64,000 nt of DNA, taken from NCBI RefSeq assembly GCF_010726765.1, contig NZ_AP022601.1, positions 2,046,001-2,110,000 of the forward strand, in the 5' to 3' direction. How positions within the stretch are numbered: the first letter of the stretch is position 1; each line of letters opens with the position of its first letter. Origin of the DNA: Mycobacterium gallinarum (GTDB lineage: Bacteria; Actinomycetota; Actinomycetes; Mycobacteriales; Mycobacteriaceae). A program made the translations under genes and the position numbers. The notes under the pieces are model-generated. The model was not told the DNA's origin and did not search any database. It saw only the letters and a program-made list of their open reading frames with translations. Positions 53,139 through 62,610 of this stretch are shown here, piece by piece.

Positions 53139-53992
53139 TCCAGCGCCATGTCCTTACGGAACTTGCGCATACCGTCGATCTTCTCGTCGAGGGTGGCCAG
53201 CGGTCCCGAGTAGAACATCCACGGCATCGTGATGATCCCGTCGATTCCGCCCGCCTGCGCGCGGTCGTAGTGCTCGGGGGTGAACGCATCGGTCAGCGGC
53301 GTGATCACGACGAAGTCGTCCATCGACAATCCCTGCGCGGCCCGCATCTCGCGTAGCTTTTCCACACGTATCAGCGCCTGGTCGGTACTGATCAGGTCGC
53401 CGATCCAGCCGTCGTGTTTCGCGGCGCGACGCAGTGCGATGTCGGAGAGACCACCGACGTAGATCGGAATGGGCGGTGGCGTCGGCTCCATCTCCAGCCG
53501 CGGGGTCTGGTAGAACTCGCCGTCGAACTCGGTCCAGCCCGGCTTCCAGAGCTCCTTCATCAGCGCGAGCATCTCGTCGGTGCGCTTACCGCGACGGGCG
53601 AACTGCTGCCCCATGAGGGTGAACTCTTCCTCGCACCAGCCGACGCCAATGCCGAGTTCCAACCGTCCACCGGCCAACAATGCCGACGTGCCAATCGATT
53701 TCGCCGCCGAGTACGGGTCACGCATCGCGGGCAGGTAGACGGTCGTCACGAAACGCAGCCGCGTCGTCACCATGGCGAGGGCGCCGATCAGCACCCAGGG
53801 GTCCGGCCAGTCGGTGAAGGCTTCCCACCGCCGCTTGCCGTCCTTGGTATACGGATACGGCGTCTTCAGCGTCTCGAGGTTGATCACATGGTCTGGGATG
53901 CCCAGACCGTCGTAGCCCAGATCATCGGCGGCCTTGGCGATCTCGACGACTTCGCCGGTGTCGAGGAAGGCAGCGCTCACATAGATCTTCAT
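53135..53992 (-). CDS. LLM-class (luciferase-like) probable F420-dependent oxidoreductase
   Basis: This 285-residue TIM-barrel protein belongs to the luciferase-like family. Typical blocks are AADDLGYDGLGIPDHV near the N-terminus, FVTTVYLPAMRDPYSAAKS, and GGRLELGIGVGWCEEEF near residues 108-124. In mycobacteria most such proteins use F420; the cofactor here is inferred. The ATG overlaps the stop of the hotdog gene as ATGA, and that gene overlaps glnE, so the three are coupled. The substrate is unknown. Confidence 0.87.
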   Translation of the reverse strand: MKIYVSAAFLDTGEVVEIAKAADDLGYDGLGIPDHVINLETLKTPYPYTKDGKRRWEAFTDWPDPWVLIGALAMVTTRLRFVTTVYLPAMRDPYSAAKSIGTSALLAGGRLELGIGVGWCEEEFTLMGQQFARRGKRTDEMLALMKELWKPGWTEFDGEFYQTPRLEMEPTPPPIPIYVGGLSDIALRRAAKHDGWIGDLISTDQALIRVEKLREMRAAQGLSMDDFVVITPLTDAFTPEHYDRAQAGGIDGIITMPWMFYSGPLATLDEKIDGMRKFRKDMALD

Positions 53993-54624
53993 CCGGCGTC
54001 ACGCGCCCACGCCGGGCGAATGAACACGCCTTCCGCCTCGACCGTCGGGCCGTCGGCATCCTTCAAATAGCCTCGGGCGAAAGTCTTCACACCCTCGGAC
54101 CGCTCTACAAAAGCCTCCGCGCGCAACGGCCCCAGCGGCGTGCCACGCAGATACCGCAGTGAGATCGTGCCGGTGAACTTCGGCTGGGTCAGCCCCTCGC
54201 TGGCCGCCTCGCCGAGCAGGTGGTCGAGCACCAGGGCGCAGATGCCGCCGTGCACCCATCCCGGTGGCCCCTCGTAGGCGCCGCTCAGGGTGAATTCGCT
54301 CCAGCACTGTCCATCGTCCTCGTGGTGGATGATCATCGGTGGCGCGATCGCATTCCGCAGTCCCACAGCGGGATTGGCCCACGCCAGCGGCCGCCCGGTG
54401 GCCTCGTGCCGCAGCGTCGACGTGACGGCGCGCTTCTTGCTTTCGAGCAGCGCGGTCAACGCGTCGATCTTGTCCTGGGCGTCGCGCACGGTGTCCTCGT
54501 CGACCTCGGTATGCAAACCGGCGTCGATGAGCCTGCGCACCGATTCCGTCAGCGGTCCGTAGAGCGCGCGTTGGCGCTCGTACTCCGCATCGCTGATCAC
54601 GTCGAACCCGAAGTCCATGCTCAC
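53989..54624 (-). CDS. Hotdog-fold thioesterase-like protein (PaaI type)
   Basis: This 211-residue protein has a helical N-terminal extension (about 1-95) and a C-terminal hotdog domain. The central motif is [17 protein letters not shown] (near residues 122-138), the His-Gly-Gly pattern of PaaI-type acyl-CoA thioesterases. The substrate is unknown. The GTG start 54624 forms GTGA with the glnE stop; ATG 54618 is an alternative. Coupling to glnE on one side and to an LLM oxidoreductase on the other suggests a shared lipid or acyl-CoA step unrelated to nitrogen. Confidence 0.85.
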   Translation of the reverse strand: MSMDFGFDVISDAEYERQRALYGPLTESVRRLIDAGLHTEVDEDTVRDAQDKIDALTALLESKKRAVTSTLRHEATGRPLAWANPAVGLRNAIAPPMIIHHEDDGQCWSEFTLSGAYEGPPGWVHGGICALVLDHLLGEAASEGLTQPKFTGTISLRYLRGTPLGPLRAEAFVERSEGVKTFARGYLKDADGPTVEAEGVFIRPAWARDAG

Positions 54625-57581
54625 TCGCCGAACACCTTTCGTACCACTGCTTTTGCCCTACGCGTGACACGTAAGTAGTTGTCGAGGAACTCGCCGCCGT
54701 CGTCGCTCTTCCAGCCGGCGGCCAGCGCCACCGCATTGAGCTGACGTCCCGGCCCCGGAAGCTGATCGGTCGCCTTCCCGCGCACCAGCACCAGCGCATT
54801 GCGCGCCCGCGTCGCGGTCAGCCAGGCCTGCCGAAGCAGTTCGACATCGCCCTCGGCGATCAGCTCGGCCGCGCCGATCGCGTTGAGTGCCTCGAGCGTC
54901 GAAGTGTTGTGCAGCGCAGGAACTTTGTGGGCGTACCGCAGCTGTATCAGCTGCACTGTCCACTCGATGTCGGCGAGTCCGCCGCGGCCGAGCTTGGTGT
55001 GCGTATTCGGGTCGGCGCCGCGCGGCAGTCGTTCGGCATCTATGCGCGCCTTGATGCGCCGGATCTCCTGGACCGCCTGCTGCGAGACACCGCCCGCGGG
55101 ATACCGCGTCTTGTCGATCATCAACAGGAAGCGCTCCCCTAGATCGGGATCGCCGGCCACCCGGTGCGCGCGCAGCAGCGCCTGCACCTCCCACGTCTGC
55201 GCGTACTTCTCGTAGTAGGCCTCATAGGAGGCAAGCGTTCTCACCAACGGACCGCTGCGGCCCTCGGGTCGCAGGTTGGCGTCGACCTCCAACGGCGGAT
55301 CCGCGGACGGCGTGCCGAGCAGCGTGCGCACCTTCTCCGCCACCGACACCGACCACTTGACCGCGACCGACTCCTCGAAGCCCGCGTTCGGTTCACACAC
55401 GAACATCACGTCGGCGTCCGACCCGTAGCCCAATTCGGCGCCACCGAGACGGCCCATCCCGATCACGGCGATACGCGCGGGCGCGCCGTCTTCGCCCGTG
55501 TTGTCCCGGATCACCGCCTCCAGCGCGGCCTGCAGTACGGCCACCCACACCGACGTCAGCGCCTGGCACACGTCGGTCACCTCGAGCATGCCCAGCAGGT
55601 CGGCCGACGCGATGCGAGCCAGCTCGCGCCTGCGCAGGGTGCGTGCCGCGGCGATGGCCCGCACCGGGTCGGCATGGCGCCCCGCCGAGGCGACAAGCGC
55701 TCGGCCGACCCCTTCCGGCTCGACTTCGCACAGCTTGGGTCCGCTGGGGCCGTCAGCATAGAGCTGGATGACCTCAGGGGCCCTCATCAGCAGTTCGGGC
55801 ACATAGGCCGAGGTGCCCAGCACTTGCATCAGCCGCTTGGCCACCGCACCCTCGTCGCGAAGTGTCGACAGGTACCACCGCGCGTCGGACAGCGCCTCGC
55901 TGATCCGCCGGTACGACAGCAGACCGGCGTCGGGGTCGGGCGTATCCGACAGCCAGTCCAGCAGCGTCGGCAGCAACACCCGCTGCACCTGCCCGCGGCG
56001 GCCGCCCTCGCCCGTCAGCGCCCTCAGATGGGTCAGCGCGCTCTGCGGCCCCTCATAGCCGAGCGCGGCCAGCTGACGCTCGGCGGCGTCGGCACTGAGT
56101 CCCTCCGGAATCCCGAAGGCGCCAACCGATTCCAGCAGCGGCTGATAGAACAGCTTGGCGTGCAGCCGCGATACCCGCATGCTCTGCCGCTTCAGCTCTT
56201 CGCGCAGCACGCCGAGAGCATCGTGGGTGCCGTCGGGGCGAATGTGTGCGGCCCGCGCCAGCCAGCGCAGCGCCTCGTCGTCGTCATCCTCGGGGAGGAT
56301 GTGCGTGCGCTTGAGCCGTTGGAGCTGCAGTCGGTGTTCGAGCAGCCGCAGGAACTCATATGACGCGGTCAGGTTCGCTGTGTCGTCGCGGCCGATGTAG
56401 CCGCCGTTGCCGAGCGCGGCCAGCGCGTTGACCGTCGACGCCACGTGCAGCGATTCGTCGTGGCGGCCGTGGACGAGCTGCAGCAGCTGGACCGCGAACT
56501 CGACGTCACGCAGCCCGCCGGGGCCGAGTTTGATCTCGCGGGTCCGCATGCCTGCCGGCACGTTGTCGATGACGCGACGGCGCATCGCCTGCACCTCGGT
56601 GACGAAGTCTTCCCGCTCGCACGCCGTCCACACCATCGGCATCAAAGCGTCGATGTACTGCTTGCCGAGCTCGGCGTCGCCGACGGCGGGTCGCGCCTTC
56701 ATCAACGCCTGGAACTCCCACGTCTTGGCCCAGCGCTGGTAGTAGGCGACATGCGAGTCCAGCGTGCGAACCAACTGGCCGCGTTTGCCCTCCGGACGTA
56801 GCGCGGCGTCCACTTCGAAGAACGCATCACCCGCGAAGCGCATCATCTCGCCGGCCACCCGGGTCGCGATCGCGAGCTGGTCCGCCGAGCCCTCCGCCAC
56901 GAAGATCACGTCGACATCGCTGACGTAGTTCAGCTCGCGCGCACCGCACTTGCCCATCGCGATGACGGCCAGCCGTGGCATCTCGCCGCCCACCGACTTG
57001 TGCGCAACGGCCAACGCTGCGCCGAGCGCCGCGTCGGCAAGGTCGGACAGATGCTCACCAACCGTCGTGAACGGCAGGACGGCTTCGTTTTCCACGGTCG
57101 AAGCCAGGTCCAGACCCGAAAGCACCAGCAGCCGGTCGCGGTACAGGCTTTGCAGCGGTTGCAGCGCATCCCTTGTGTCCGTTGCCTTTTCGGCGAGATC
57201 ACCGAAGATCGCGCGCAACTCCTCGGCCGACGGCAACGTCACCCGTCCGGCCAACAGCTTCCAGCTCTCGGGGTGGGCGACAAGGTGGTCGCCGAGCGCC
57301 AGCGACGACCCGAGCACGCTGAACAGCCGGCCGCGCAGACCGCGGTCGGTCAGCAGTTGCTGATTGAGTTCGCTCCAGCCGTCGCCCAATGCGTCGACCA
57401 AACGGACCATCGCGGCGAGCGCGGTGTCGGCATCCGGTGCGCGCGACAACGACCACAACAACTCGACGTGGGAATCGGTGTTCCAACCCAGCCGATCGAG
57501 GTCGGCGGGCGCCGAGGGTTCGACCAGCCCAAGGCGTCCCACGCTGGGCAGCTTCGGTCGCTGCGTCGCAGGTTTGGCCAC
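54621..57581 (-). CDS. glnE: Glutamine synthetase adenylyltransferase/adenylyl-removing enzyme GlnE
   Basis: This 986-residue bifunctional enzyme has two nucleotidyltransferase domains. The N-terminal deadenylylase half carries [19 protein letters not shown] (near 212-230), and the C-terminal adenylylase half carries [20 protein letters not shown] (near 715-733); both keep the Asp-x-Asp metal site. HD-like and GlnD-UR helical parts lie between. It controls GlnA1 by modifying its Tyr. GTG start; TAACGT ends 6 bases upstream. It is essential in M. tuberculosis. Confidence 0.95.
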   Translation of the reverse strand: MAKPATQRPKLPSVGRLGLVEPSAPADLDRLGWNTDSHVELLWSLSRAPDADTALAAMVRLVDALGDGWSELNQQLLTDRGLRGRLFSVLGSSLALGDHLVAHPESWKLLAGRVTLPSAEELRAIFGDLAEKATDTRDALQPLQSLYRDRLLVLSGLDLASTVENEAVLPFTTVGEHLSDLADAALGAALAVAHKSVGGEMPRLAVIAMGKCGARELNYVSDVDVIFVAEGSADQLAIATRVAGEMMRFAGDAFFEVDAALRPEGKRGQLVRTLDSHVAYYQRWAKTWEFQALMKARPAVGDAELGKQYIDALMPMVWTACEREDFVTEVQAMRRRVIDNVPAGMRTREIKLGPGGLRDVEFAVQLLQLVHGRHDESLHVASTVNALAALGNGGYIGRDDTANLTASYEFLRLLEHRLQLQRLKRTHILPEDDDDEALRWLARAAHIRPDGTHDALGVLREELKRQSMRVSRLHAKLFYQPLLESVGAFGIPEGLSADAAERQLAALGYEGPQSALTHLRALTGEGGRRGQVQRVLLPTLLDWLSDTPDPDAGLLSYRRISEALSDARWYLSTLRDEGAVAKRLMQVLGTSAYVPELLMRAPEVIQLYADGPSGPKLCEVEPEGVGRALVASAGRHADPVRAIAAARTLRRRELARIASADLLGMLEVTDVCQALTSVWVAVLQAALEAVIRDNTGEDGAPARIAVIGMGRLGGAELGYGSDADVMFVCEPNAGFEESVAVKWSVSVAEKVRTLLGTPSADPPLEVDANLRPEGRSGPLVRTLASYEAYYEKYAQTWEVQALLRAHRVAGDPDLGERFLLMIDKTRYPAGGVSQQAVQEIRRIKARIDAERLPRGADPNTHTKLGRGGLADIEWTVQLIQLRYAHKVPALHNTSTLEALNAIGAAELIAEGDVELLRQAWLTATRARNALVLVRGKATDQLPGPGRQLNAVALAAGWKSDDGGEFLDNYLRVTRRAKAVVRKVFGE

Positions 57582-57587
57582 GGCTCG

Positions 57588-57593
57588 ACGTTA
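57588..57593 (-). promoter_or_regulatory. -10 element of glnE (leaderless candidate)
   Basis: TAACGT on the minus strand ends 6 bases before the glnE GTG, in the 45-base gap after glnA2. Confidence 0.42.
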
Positions 57594-57626
57594 GCGCACC
57601 AGCTCCAGGGGCTGGATTACAGACGG

Positions 57627-58967
57627 CTACAGCGACAAGTACGTCTTGAGCTCGAACGGCGTGACGTGGCTGCGGTAGTTCTCCCACTCGGCGCGCTTGT
57701 TGCGCAGGAAGTAGTCGAACACATGCTCCCCCAACGCTTCTGCGACCAGTTCGGAGTTCTCCATCTCGCCCAGCGCCACACCGAGGCTGCCCGGCAGCTC
57801 CTTGTAGCCCATCGCGCGGCGTTCCTCGGGGGTGAGGTTCCAGACGTTGTCCTCGGCCTGGGGGCCCAACACGTAGTTTTTCTCGATGCCGCGCAGCCCC
57901 GCGGCGAGCAGGACGGCGAAGGTCAGATACGGGTTGCACGCCGAGTCGGGGCTGCGCACCTCGACGCGTCGCGACGATGCCTTGCGCGGTGTGTACATCG
58001 GGACCCGCACGAGCGCCGAGCGGTTGGCCGCTCCCCAGCTCGCCGCGGTCGGCGCCTCGCCGCCGTGGACGAGCCGCTTGTAGGAGTTCACCCACTGATT
58101 GGTGACGGCGCTGATCTCGTTGGCGTGTTCGAGGATGCCCGCGATGAACGACTTGGCGACATCGGACAGCTGCAACACGTCATCGGGGCTGTGGAAGGCG
58201 TTGTTCTCGCCCTCGAACAAACTCATGTGGGTGTGCATTGCCGAGCCGGGATGTTCGGAGTACGGCTTGGGCATGAACGTGGCCCGCACCCCGTCGCCGA
58301 GCGCGACCTCCTTGACGACGTAGCGGAAGGTCATCACGTTGTCGGCCATCGACAGCGCATCGGCGTAGCGCAGGTCGATCTCCTGCTGGCCCGGTGCGCC
58401 CTCGTGGTGGCTGAACTCGACCGAGATGCCCATCTGCTCGAGTGCGTCGATGGCGTGGCGGCGGAAGTTCGGCGCGGCGTCGTGCACGGCCTGGTCGAAG
58501 TAGCCGCCGTTGTCGGCGGGGACGGGCACGCTGCCGTCGTACTCACCCGGCTTGAGGAGGAAGAACTCGATCTCGGGGTGCACGTAGCAGGAGAAGCCGA
58601 GGTCGCTGGCTTTGGACAGCTGGCGGCGCAGCACGTGGCGCGAGTCCGCCCACGAGGGCGAACCGTCGGGCATCGTGATGTCGCAGAACATGCGGGCCGA
58701 GTGGTGGTCGCCGGCACTGGACGTCCACGGCAGCACCTGGAAGGTGGACGGATCGGGCCGTGCCACCATGTCGGCCTCGGAAACCCGGGCGAAGCCTTCG
58801 ATCGCCGAACCGTCGAAGCCGATGCCCTCCTCGAACGCGCCTTCGAGTTCGGCGGGCGCGATGGCGACCGATTTGAGGTATCCGAGCACATCGGTGAACC
58901 ACAACCGGACGAAGCGGATATCGCGTTCTTCCAGCGTGCGCAGCACGAATTCCTTCTGCCGGTCCAT
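57627..58967 (-). CDS. glnA2: Glutamine synthetase-like GlnA2 (type I-alpha)
   Basis: This 446-residue type I glutamine synthetase resembles Rv2222c. The blocks GIGFDGSAIEGFARV, HPEIEFFLL, TFMPKPYSEHPGSAMHTHMS and NRSALVRVP are present. The adenylylation region reads EDNVWNLTPEERRAMG, so Trp replaces the modified Tyr of GlnA1. GlnE should therefore not regulate it, as is usual for type I-alpha. TACCCT ends 6 bases before the ATG. Its role in mycobacteria is minor; related proteins may use other amines. Confidence 0.95.
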   Translation of the reverse strand: MDRQKEFVLRTLEERDIRFVRLWFTDVLGYLKSVAIAPAELEGAFEEGIGFDGSAIEGFARVSEADMVARPDPSTFQVLPWTSSAGDHHSARMFCDITMPDGSPSWADSRHVLRRQLSKASDLGFSCYVHPEIEFFLLKPGEYDGSVPVPADNGGYFDQAVHDAAPNFRRHAIDALEQMGISVEFSHHEGAPGQQEIDLRYADALSMADNVMTFRYVVKEVALGDGVRATFMPKPYSEHPGSAMHTHMSLFEGENNAFHSPDDVLQLSDVAKSFIAGILEHANEISAVTNQWVNSYKRLVHGGEAPTAASWGAANRSALVRVPMYTPRKASSRRVEVRSPDSACNPYLTFAVLLAAGLRGIEKNYVLGPQAEDNVWNLTPEERRAMGYKELPGSLGVALGEMENSELVAEALGEHVFDYFLRNKRAEWENYRSHVTPFELKTYLSL

Positions 58968-58973
58968 GTCCGC

Positions 58974-58979
58974 AGGGTA
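58974..58979 (-). promoter_or_regulatory. -10 element of glnA2 (leaderless candidate)
   Basis: TACCCT on the minus strand ends 6 bases before the glnA2 ATG. Confidence 0.42.
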
Positions 58980-59067
58980 TGCACCGGCTGTTAAATCTGT
59001 GTTACGGCGATGAGCGCTTGCGCGAAGAGCAGGTAAATCGGGCGGGTTCGATCAGCAGTGCGTACGG

Positions 59068-59508
59068 TCAGGCGTCGAGTTCGTAGCTCAGCCAGGTCGA
59101 CTTCGACGCGCCGATTCCGTCGTAGAGCCGCTGCGCCGTCGCGTTGTCCGGGGCCGTCTCCCACACCAACTTCTCGGCACCGCGGTCGCGGCACAGCTGC
59201 AGACCCCGCTCGATCAGCGCCCGGCCGGTGCCGGTGCCACGCGCCGCCGACTCCACGTACAGATCGTTGAGCACGCCGACGCGTGCGGCGTACAACGTCT
59301 GCCAGGTCCAGTAGATCGTCGCGAACCCCAGCGGTGTCCCGTCGACGCGCGCGATCAGCTGCACACCCTCGTCTGGGTTGTCGATCAGCGCGTTCGACAG
59401 GGCCAGCAGCCGCTCATCGGACGGATCCACGCGATAGAAGTCGCAATAGCCGCGCATCATCGGTAACAGCTCCGGCAGATCCGAAACCGTGACACCGGTG
59501 ATGTTCAC
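59068..59508 (-). CDS. GNAT-family N-acetyltransferase
   Basis: This 146-residue GNAT protein has the acetyl-CoA loop ESAARGTGTGRALIERG (Arg-x-x-Gly-x-Gly/Ala pattern, near residues 87-103). An N-terminal VSDLPELLPMMRGYCDFY helix and WETAPDNATAQRLYDGIGA before the last strand complete the fold. The substrate is unknown. GTG 59508 is chosen since it forms GTGA with the caeA stop; TTG 59514 would add two residues. In M. tuberculosis this site holds a second CaeA-like protease (Rv2223c). Confidence 0.87.
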   Translation of the reverse strand: MNITGVTVSDLPELLPMMRGYCDFYRVDPSDERLLALSNALIDNPDEGVQLIARVDGTPLGFATIYWTWQTLYAARVGVLNDLYVESAARGTGTGRALIERGLQLCRDRGAEKLVWETAPDNATAQRLYDGIGASKSTWLSYELDA

Positions 59509-61016
59509 TCGCAACGGACGCCCTCCGGCGGGACCGTGAGATCGACCAGGTATTTCGCCGCGATGTCGTCGATGCAGCCCTCGCCCTGGAAGCCCACCGT
59601 GTGCTGAGTGCCGACGAAGGTGACCAGCGTGCCGCCCAGCTGACGCGCCAGGTCGACGCCCGCCTCGTACGGGGTGGCGGGGTCGTTGGTCGTCGAGATC
59701 ACCAGGATCGGCGGTAGCCCGTCGACCTTGATCTCGTGCGGTTCGGTCGTCGGAGGGACGGGCCAGAACGCGCAGGTGCCGAGCGGAGCGTGCCCGGTGA
59801 ACTCGCCATAGCTCATGAACGGCGCCGCTTCACGGGCCCGCCGGTCCTCCTCGACGGCCTTGGCGCGGTCGGTCACCGCCGGCTTGTCGACGCAGTTGAC
59901 CGCCACGCGGACGTCGGTCGAGTTGTTGTAGTGGCCGTTCTCGTCGCGGCCCATGTAGAGATCGGACAGCGCCAGCATCGTGTCGCCCTCCCCCTGCTTG
60001 ATCTCCTTGAGGGCCTGGGTGAGGTGGCGCCACAGATTCGGCGAGTACAGCGGCAGGATGGTGCCGACGATCGCGTCGGAGTAGCTCAGCCCGCGCGGAT
60101 CACGCGTCTTCAACGGGTCTTCCACCAGCGGGTCGACCATGCTGCGGTAGACGTCGACCGCCTTGGCGGGATCGGTGCCCAGCGGACAGTCCGCGTCCTT
60201 GGCGCAGTCGGCGGCGTAGTCGTTGAACGCTGTCTGGAATGCCTTGGCCTGGCGAATGTTGGCCTCGGTGGGATCGGCGTTGGGGTCGATGGCGCCGTCG
60301 AGGATCATCGCGCGCACCTTGTCCGGATAGGCCTCCGCGTACAGCGCGCCGATGCGGGTGCCATACGAGTAGCCGAGATAGTTCAGCTTCTCGTCGCCGA
60401 GCGCCTCCCGCATCGCGTCGAGATCCTTGACGACACTGGCAGTTCCGACGTTGGCAAGGAATTCGTCGCCCATCTTGTCGATGCAGCGCTGAACGAACGC
60501 CTTGGTTTCGGACTCGATGTGCTCGACACCCTCGGGCGTGTAGTCCACCTGAGGGTCGGCGCGGAGCCGGTCGTTGTCGGCGTCAGAGTTGCACCACACT
60601 GCGGGCGTGGAGGCGGCCACGCCGCGCGGGTCGAAGCCGACCAGATCGAATCGTTGGCGGACGCTGTCGGGCAGCAGCCCGACCATGCTGGTCGCCGCCG
60701 CGACACCCGACTCGCCAGGACCGCCGGGGTTGACGATCAGGGAGCCGATCTTGTCTCCGGTCGCCTTGAACCGGATCATCGCCAGCCGCGCGACCTCGCC
60801 GTCAGGCTCGGCCCAGTTCACGGGAACCGACAACATGCCGCACTCGGCACCGACGGGGGCCGGTTCGCCGTCGGAGGACGAGTTCTCGCACTCCCCCCAT
60901 TCGATCGGCGTTCCCGGCGGGGGCACGGCGACCACGCCGCGCCCCTCGACCAAGTTCGTGCAACCGGCGACCAGCAACATCAACGCCGTCACTTGGACGC
61001 CGATCTTCAGGCTCAT
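59505..61016 (-). CDS. caeA: Cell-envelope serine hydrolase CaeA/Hip1 (lipoprotein)
   Basis: This 503-residue protein resembles Rv2224c, an envelope-associated alpha/beta hydrolase with protease activity that modulates host responses in M. tuberculosis. The signal peptide ends in the lipobox LLVAGC near residue 18. The TAP-like fold shows VNPGGPGESG (oxyanion region), the nucleophile Ser in LGYSYGTRIG, the Asp in STTNDPATP, and the His in VGTQHTVGF. ATG 61016 fits the signal; an open frame to 61034 adds six residues. M. tuberculosis has two adjacent copies; here only one. Confidence 0.9.
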   Translation of the reverse strand: MSLKIGVQVTALMLLVAGCTNLVEGRGVVAVPPPGTPIEWGECENSSSDGEPAPVGAECGMLSVPVNWAEPDGEVARLAMIRFKATGDKIGSLIVNPGGPGESGVAAATSMVGLLPDSVRQRFDLVGFDPRGVAASTPAVWCNSDADNDRLRADPQVDYTPEGVEHIESETKAFVQRCIDKMGDEFLANVGTASVVKDLDAMREALGDEKLNYLGYSYGTRIGALYAEAYPDKVRAMILDGAIDPNADPTEANIRQAKAFQTAFNDYAADCAKDADCPLGTDPAKAVDVYRSMVDPLVEDPLKTRDPRGLSYSDAIVGTILPLYSPNLWRHLTQALKEIKQGEGDTMLALSDLYMGRDENGHYNNSTDVRVAVNCVDKPAVTDRAKAVEEDRRAREAAPFMSYGEFTGHAPLGTCAFWPVPPTTEPHEIKVDGLPPILVISTTNDPATPYEAGVDLARQLGGTLVTFVGTQHTVGFQGEGCIDDIAAKYLVDLTVPPEGVRCE

Positions 61017-61061
61017 GGCACCACATGCTGCCATGACCGCACATCCGCGCTGGCTAGGCGG

Positions 61062-62453
61062 CTATCGCGTGGCGCTGAGCAACTCGTCGAGGGCGGCCTT
61101 GAAGTCGTCGGCCATGTCCCACAGATCGGGCAGCAACTCCGGGCATGACACGATCCCGACGTTCAGTTTGCCGGCCAACGACATCACCGTGATGTTGAGG
61201 CCGGAGCCGTGGAAAATCGGCCCCAGCGGATACATGGCGTCCACCTCGCAGCCCAGGTAGTACAGCGGAACCTGCGGGCCGGGGACGTTGGAGACGACGA
61301 GGTTGTGCACCGGCCTGGCCCCGCTCAGCCGACTGGCGGCGTAGACCCGCATCGCGACACCGAAAACCGCGGGCGCCGCGAACTGGGTCCAGTCCTGCAG
61401 CAGGGTCGCCCCGATCGCCGAACTGTGTTGTTTGGCAACCGAATTCGAGTCGGCGATGGATTTCAGTCGCTCCGCTGGGTCCTCGATCTGAGTCTCAAGC
61501 TTGGAGAACATGCCCGACACCTGGTTGCGGCCGGGCCGGTCCGACTTGTCGTGCACCGACACCGGCACCATGGCGACCAACGAGTTCTCCGGCAACTCAC
61601 CGCGATCGTCGAGGAACTTGCGCAGCACACCGGACACCAGCGCCATCACCACGTCGTTGACCTTGACCCCGAAGTGGTTCTTGACGGTCTTGATGTCTTC
61701 GAGGTCCAGCTGCGCGAACGCCACGTTGCGATGTCCGGTGACGTTGCTGTTCCAGGCGGTCTTGGGAGCGACGAACGGGGCCGTCATGGCGTTGCCCCCG
61801 CGGGCGCGGCGGGCGGTGTCCACGACCGTCGACAGGGTCGACGGAAGCGCATTGATCAACTTGAGCGGCCGGGTGGCGTACTTGACCGCGCCAGAGACCG
61901 CGATCTCGAGGGAGCTCGCATCGCCAGGACCGTCCACCGGATCGGGCGGCGGAGCATCGGCTTCGGTGCTGCACAGCTGCGACATCAGGTTGGCCCCCGA
62001 GACCCCGTCGACACCGGAGTGGTGGACCTTCGTCATCACGACGATGCGCCCGCCGTCCTGCGGGTCGGTGCCCTCGACGTTCTCGATCACCCACTTCTCC
62101 CACAGCGGCCGGCTGCGGTCGAGTTGCAGCGAGGCGATGTGCCCACAGATCTCGGCCAATTCGCGGCGACCGCCCGGGGCGGGCAAACCGATGCGGTGCA
62201 GGTGCCGGTCGACGTCAAAATCCCTGTCCTCCACCCACACTGGATGGTCGAGGTTGAACCTGCTGTCGGCGAGCTTCTCCCGGAATTGCGGCATCGCCTT
62301 GATCCTCAGGTCGAACGCGTCGCGGAAACGGTCGAAGGTGTACCCGCCCGGCATGGTCGACGTGTCCAGCTCGAGGATCGAACACACATGCAGCGGTTGC
62401 TGCGCGGTCTCGAGATACAGGAAACTGGCGTCGAGTCCGCTTAACCGTTGCAT
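61062..62453 (-). CDS. Wax ester synthase/diacylglycerol acyltransferase (WS/DGAT, Tgs-type)
   Basis: This 463-residue acyltransferase of the bacterial WS/DGAT family makes triacylglycerol or wax esters from acyl-CoA. The N-terminal LSGLDASFLYLET and the catalytic VHHSGVDGVSG (HHxxxDG) near residue 142 are intact, as are NDVVMALVSGVLR and the C-terminal NVPGPQVPLYYLGC. Substrate preference cannot be told. ATG 62453 is chosen; TAACAT ends 7 bases upstream. It is not between caeA and panB in M. tuberculosis, and it is divergent from panB across 157 bases that hold two palindromes. Confidence 0.92.
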   Translation of the reverse strand: MQRLSGLDASFLYLETAQQPLHVCSILELDTSTMPGGYTFDRFRDAFDLRIKAMPQFREKLADSRFNLDHPVWVEDRDFDVDRHLHRIGLPAPGGRRELAEICGHIASLQLDRSRPLWEKWVIENVEGTDPQDGGRIVVMTKVHHSGVDGVSGANLMSQLCSTEADAPPPDPVDGPGDASSLEIAVSGAVKYATRPLKLINALPSTLSTVVDTARRARGGNAMTAPFVAPKTAWNSNVTGHRNVAFAQLDLEDIKTVKNHFGVKVNDVVMALVSGVLRKFLDDRGELPENSLVAMVPVSVHDKSDRPGRNQVSGMFSKLETQIEDPAERLKSIADSNSVAKQHSSAIGATLLQDWTQFAAPAVFGVAMRVYAASRLSGARPVHNLVVSNVPGPQVPLYYLGCEVDAMYPLGPIFHGSGLNITVMSLAGKLNVGIVSCPELLPDLWDMADDFKAALDELLSATR

Positions 62454-62460
62454 GCCGCCG

Positions 62461-62466
62461 ATGTTA
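62461..62466 (-). promoter_or_regulatory. -10 element of the WS/DGAT gene (leaderless candidate)
   Basis: TAACAT on the minus strand ends 7 bases before ATG 62453. Confidence 0.45.
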
Positions 62467-62468
62467 GG

Positions 62469-62483
62469 CCGGGCTGAGCCCGG
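62469..62483. promoter_or_regulatory. Palindrome next to the WS/DGAT -10, possible operator
   Basis: CCGGGC-TGA-GCCCGG is a perfect 6-base inverted repeat that begins 2 bases upstream of the WS/DGAT -10, inside the expected -35/-10 spacer. A bound repressor would block this promoter. Confidence 0.4.
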
Positions 62484-62513
62484 TGTGAGGAAATCCACTC
62501 AACGCGCCTTTCA

Positions 62514-62530
62514 ACTTCGGCGCCCGAAGT
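62514..62530. promoter_or_regulatory. 17-base palindrome in the WS/DGAT-panB gap, possible operator
   Basis: ACTTCGG-CGC-CCGAAGT is a perfect 7-base inverted repeat with a 3-base centre, about 48 bases upstream of the WS/DGAT -10 and 80 bases before the panB ATG. It may be a regulator site for either gene. It is not placed as a terminator. Confidence 0.4.
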
Positions 62531-62610
62531 GGCAGACTGAACAGGTCAGACGAACCCGGGGACCCGGATGGGCCTCGAGGATCGACCGGACCAACCCGTG
62601 AGGGACAACG

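Noticed and set aside
57627..58967. GlnA2 as a GlnE-regulated enzyme
   Set aside because: The Tyr that is adenylylated in GlnA1 is replaced by Trp in the matching segment.
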